Assembly: GCA_903813345.2 (NCBI GenBank)
Contig: CAIIXF020000001.1
Coordinates: 29,251,915-29,315,914 of the forward strand
DNA length: 64,000 nucleotides
Source: Owenia fusiformis
Taxonomy: Eukaryota > Annelida > Polychaeta > Sabellida > Oweniidae
Reading direction: 5' to 3'
Shown: one piece after another, positions 60,223-64,000 of the stretch
Layout: each line of letters begins with the position of its first letter
Position numbering within the stretch: position 1 is the stretch's first letter
Translations under genes and position numbers: made by a program
Notes under the pieces: generated by a model
Told to the model about the DNA's origin: nothing
Database searches by the model: none
Seen by the model: the letters and a program-made list of their open reading frames with translations, nothing else

Positions 60223-63200
60223 ATGGCAGTTGGTAGATTTAGACAAAGCTATAGAGACAAGAAGGCTGTTTTACGACCAACATTGATAATCACTGAAATT
60301 GTACGATGGCTAGTAATTGCAACAAATGTACTCCTTGCAGTATGGAGATATGGAGAAATTATGGGATATACAATATTTATCCAAAATGTTGATGTGAGAA
60401 GCCAATTTTGGGGTGTAACTGTCGGATTATTTTTGCTGGGATCTCTTGTTCTGTATCTGCCTTTAAAATTGGTGCTTCTCTTAGTGTGCTACAATGCAAG
60501 ACATGCTCATGGATGGTAAGTTTAACTACCAATTAGTGCGATAATCGAACATTGACAATTTTCATGGGTAAACATCGCGATATACGTCGAGAAAAAGTAC
60601 AGAAAGCAATTAACAATTACATATATTTTGGAAGAAATGAAAGACATTTGCATGAAATGAGATAGGTAAAAGTGATTTTAACAGATTCACTTTTTAAAGT
60701 GTGCGCCTGACCCGGCTACGTATAGCACAGAGTTTATACTGGCGGATTAGACTAGTTCATTTTTTATATGTGTGTGAAAGCTTTCTCTTATTTGCGTTTT
60801 TTCGTTTAGTACGGTTTTGTTATAATTGCCGAGGTCATATAACCGGGATAAAACAATGATTATCGTTGACTGCCCACACACAAAACATACGTTGAGTGAA
60901 CAGTGTTATTACAAACAACAGGCTTTGGAATACAAAGCGTAGTGTGATAATAAGCTGTACACTACCACTGCTGCATGTACATATTACTAATTTACTAGGG
61001 CTCCCAAAGAGTGGATAGGGAGGTTGTGTTTGTCACTTTTAAATTTTACATTTCAAAATTTTCATTTTACATGTCATAATTTGTTGGTTTCATTCGTTTA
61101 GCCAATCAAAACATTGTAAAACAATAAATTGTCTGTTACGTACAATCAATTTTGTTCAGTTTTGATTAGTTGTCAGAATAAAGTTACGTTCATCTGAATC
61201 CATGTATCAAAACAAAAATCCTATTTTCACTTCAAAATACTTCAGTGAGATGAAGGCTCGGAATTGTCACATGCAATAACTTATTGTCGTATTCGTTATT
61301 TTATCTTTTCGATAGTAGCATTTAGTCGCACATTTGATGCCAGGTCACCTTGTCGCGTACCTCTTGGGGAACCCCACATTTATGTGTGTACTCATGGAAG
61401 TAAATTCCCCGGTGTAGCCGAGAGCCACAAACTCTTCAACAGGTTCGAAATGACCAATTTCTCTCATATATACTCTAAATCTTTTATTATTTGGCACCTA
61501 CAAAGTATTGCTAATAACCATATGTAATTTCAATAAGGAAACTTATCTGGCTACATATAAATTCAATATCAACACTAGCTGTTCTCTCAACACGTCCTGG
61601 CTTACCTTGTGGTGACAAACCCTGGGTTTTCGCTATTTATAGTTTATCAACACCTGGACGCATGCGCATTTTATAGTTTATCGGGCACTTTAAACACTTT
61701 TGGTGATGTACATTGTGATGTATCAATTAATTGTGACATCACTCTTACCAATTCTTTCAATTGATGTGTATTTGTTATATTTTATTGCTTCAGGATTCTC
61801 AAAACAGAAAATAGTGTCTGGGAATTGTTCAATTAAAACAATAAATGATTATAAAATTGCAATTTTCCATGATCCAGATTCATATACTTGTAACGAACTT
61901 CACTTTTTAAACTTTCAATGCCTAAAATCATATGCTCTCTTAGCATAAATGAATATGAATAGCAGACTTAGATTCTGCAAAAAGAAAAATCAATTGTTTT
62001 TGTCATGATGCAGGGTGCAGATTCTACCTCATTTATTGCCTCCCAGAATAAACACTGTACATAGTAAATAAACTAACACAGTTAACTTAAATCTCAATTT
62101 TCAATCTTTATCTTTCTTAGATAAATTAAAAAATTCAGACCCAAAACCAGCTTTTACCGAGGAGGGGGTCTATTTTTAAAAATCCCAGGGGAGTGTTTGA
62201 TAATTTGGCCCAAAATCACTCAAAAAGTGCTCAAAATGTTGAAAAACTACCAGATTTTGAAAAAATTGATCCCTGGCTATGGGCTTGGAATTGAATAATC
62301 AATTTGAATTCAATATGTTTAAGCCACATCTAATTGTACAATACATTTTTTATTCAGTGTTGTTGTGTTTTATTAAAGTAGGATTTGTTTATATTTCTAG
62401 GCGTCCCTCTATACTGCTCTATTCTATGAGTGTCCTTCCTTGCTTCATACTCATACTGATAGCAGTCAGATCAAAGGTAAGAATCGTACCTCATACTTCA
62501 GCCTACAAGGGCACAATCTCCAAATTCATCACTTTTATCTCATTCTACTTATCCACTACGTACAGCTCAACAGCTATATTTGGAGAGTAACTCAGATATT
62601 GAATTGTTGACATTTGTGCATGTCCTGAAGTATTTATTGAGTAACTTGTAAGTTTATAATCCTTTGTGTTTAACAAATGATTTATAATTAGGTGTTCCCA
62701 ACCCACCCCTGATCCTACATATTGTAGTTACTTTTAAGTGATCAGCCAAATTTTAGTCCTTCAGATAACCCTGGTATGAAATGTCAAGTTTTGCTTTATA
62801 TACAATTTCCAAGCTGCACTTTTTATTATCTATTTTTGTAAGATGATCATTCACAACAGATGACTGTGTTAAAAATAAATACAATGAAACCTGTCTAAGA
62901 AGAACACCTTTAGTACTTTTAAAAACCGTTCCACTAATCAGGTGTTCTACTTATAGAGGTCCATTTCACATTAAGTCAGTTTGTCATGGGGCTCTGAAGT
63001 GTTCCAGTAACAGAGGAGTTCCAATTCTAGAGGTTTTAGAGGTTTCAATGTATCTTGATGATGACATAATTTGATAAGTCTTCAAAACCTTACATTTTCT
63101 TAATAAACTTGTAATTGCAGCATCAAAAACAAGCACTAATTTTGGCGAGTACTAATACTTTAGTAAAAAAATCAGCACAAAAAGCCTGAAATATAATATA

Positions 63201-64000
63201 ATTCAAACAACTTATTTTGTTTTGTTTACATATTCAAAAAATTATTCCATTACCAAAGTCACCTTGCTAATCAAAAAATAATTCTTAATAACTTATATGG
63301 GGTGATATTGTGCCCTTTAACCTGAGTTTTATACAGTACACAGTATGCATCACTTCCTTTTGCAGAACTTGACAACGTTTGATGAATGGACCATAACTGT
63401 GATGCAGGTAGTTGTATTTGGACTGACAATCACCGAGTGGATGGCTAAATTACGTGAAGAACCATTCAGTTATAATCTCATCAGCGACATGGGGACAGAC
63501 TTCTTCACAGCATATGATATCATTGAGATGCTTATGGTGGCTGATCATAATAGAGATGTGTTCACCTCCCACTGGTTGTACATTACATATGGTGTGGGGT
63601 TCCTGGCATTTTTCAAATACGTTCCTATACCACCTGTTCATGTCTGCAGTAGTAGTGCTGCTGATGTCACCAAGAGGGGGACCGTCATCTACATCTTGGT
63701 GAACATGTTCCTTCAGGATATCCCCTTTGTGGTGGTCAGGTTTACAATCATGGGGCTGTATGGGATGAAAGCCAGTGATTTCATCCATCCAGTCAAAAAT
63801 GTCGTCTTTGTTATGATATACATTTTTCAGCTTGTCCTTCTCTTCTCGAACAACAGAACCACTTCTGCCGCTGGAATATCCTTCCAAAGCCTCGTTTTAA
63901 AGGCCCAGTCAGTAAAGCGGAGAGAAAAGGACACAACGGCTGAAGAAAGATCAGCAAAATGCAATACACTTCCAGAAAACAACAATATAACTGTAGAATT
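60223..64000 (+). CDS. TMEM26-like multi-pass membrane protein (5' part; runs off right edge)
   Basis: Three exons join in frame: 60223-60515, 62401-62476 and 63366-64000, giving residues 1-334 with no stop yet. The start (MAVGRFRQSYRDKK) has A at -3 and G at +4. Hydrophobic segments lie near residues 21-43, 61-89 and 100-119, and in exon 3 at ITVMQVVVFGLTI, WLYITYGVGFLAFF, VIYILVNMFLQDIPFVVVRF and VVFVMIYIFQLVLLF. The signatures PSILLYSMSVLPCFILIL and NMFLQDIPFVVVRF match the corresponding segments of TMEM26-family proteins, for which no biochemical activity is established. After the last membrane segment the chain is polar and basic (VKRREKDTTAEERS), likely a cytoplasmic tail. The loop between exon-2 and exon-3 segments is shorter than in vertebrate TMEM26. 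Family assignment is from remembered similarity. Confidence 0.85.
62882..63050. mobile_element. Small MITE with TA flanks and 'CAATGAAACC' ends
   Basis: The ends caatgaaacctgtctaaga and agaggtttcaatg are inverted and flanked by TA on both sides, as in Tc1/mariner/pogo-derived elements. 169 bp, within intron 2 of the TMEM26-like gene. Related sequence with aagaagaacacc occurs at about 1925-1960 and a larger relative at 24036-24484. Confidence 0.7.

Noticed and set aside
63450-63887. 145-codon minus-strand frame
   Set aside because: Antisense shadow of exon 3 of the TMEM26-like gene, which has family signatures on the plus strand.

Overview
The window is AT-rich eukaryotic nuclear DNA. It has short phase-consistent exons with GT/AG borders, large introns and dense small repeats. 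Gene content (a KIFC3-type kinesin-14, a TMEM26-like membrane protein, a secreted NTF2-fold-like protein) and repeat style suggest an invertebrate animal, most likely a marine lophotrochozoan such as a mollusc. That taxon is an inference. No bacterial, plasmid or viral gene organisation was seen.

Layout: (1) 1-22.3 kb, minus strand: the first 185 codons (three exons) of an unrecognised Tyr/Gln/Pro-rich protein running off the left edge. Its 18.9-kb first intron holds a composite satellite-like repeat (9.9-13.2 kb), a 5'-truncated LINE (15.2-16.3 kb), a possible microprotein gene and several MITE-like elements. (2) 22.3-28.6 kb: intergenic, with foldback elements, a 'GGGCGTAGCC' repeat family and an exact 193-bp tandem duplication. 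(3) 28.65-49.01 kb, minus strand: a complete KIFC3-like gene assembled by hand as 19 exons (2,799 nt, 932 aa), with frame preserved across every junction and every motor motif present. (4) Inside its 8.2-kb sixth intron, on the plus strand: a four-exon secreted protein with an NTF2/SnoaL-like look (160 aa), then a tandem duplicate broken by an early stop and a 2-nt deletion. The duplicate's second intron carries a 39-bp minisatellite that exists as a single unit in the intact copy. (5) 50.2 kb, plus strand: an intronless 171-aa protein with an acidic Asp/Asn/Ser tail, divergent from KIFC3. (6) 51-59.3 kb: repeat-rich, including a ~135-bp tandem array and two back-to-back MITE-like elements, each with 8-bp target-site duplications. 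(7) 60.2-64.0 kb, plus strand: three exons of a TMEM26-family membrane protein running off the right edge.

The genes do not form a pathway. What stands out is the nested duplicated gene pair with its nascent minisatellite, a series of non-autonomous elements with readable ends, and repeat families carrying perfect AGGTCA-type direct repeats. All exon models and repeat alignments were made by eye, without database searches or transcripts.
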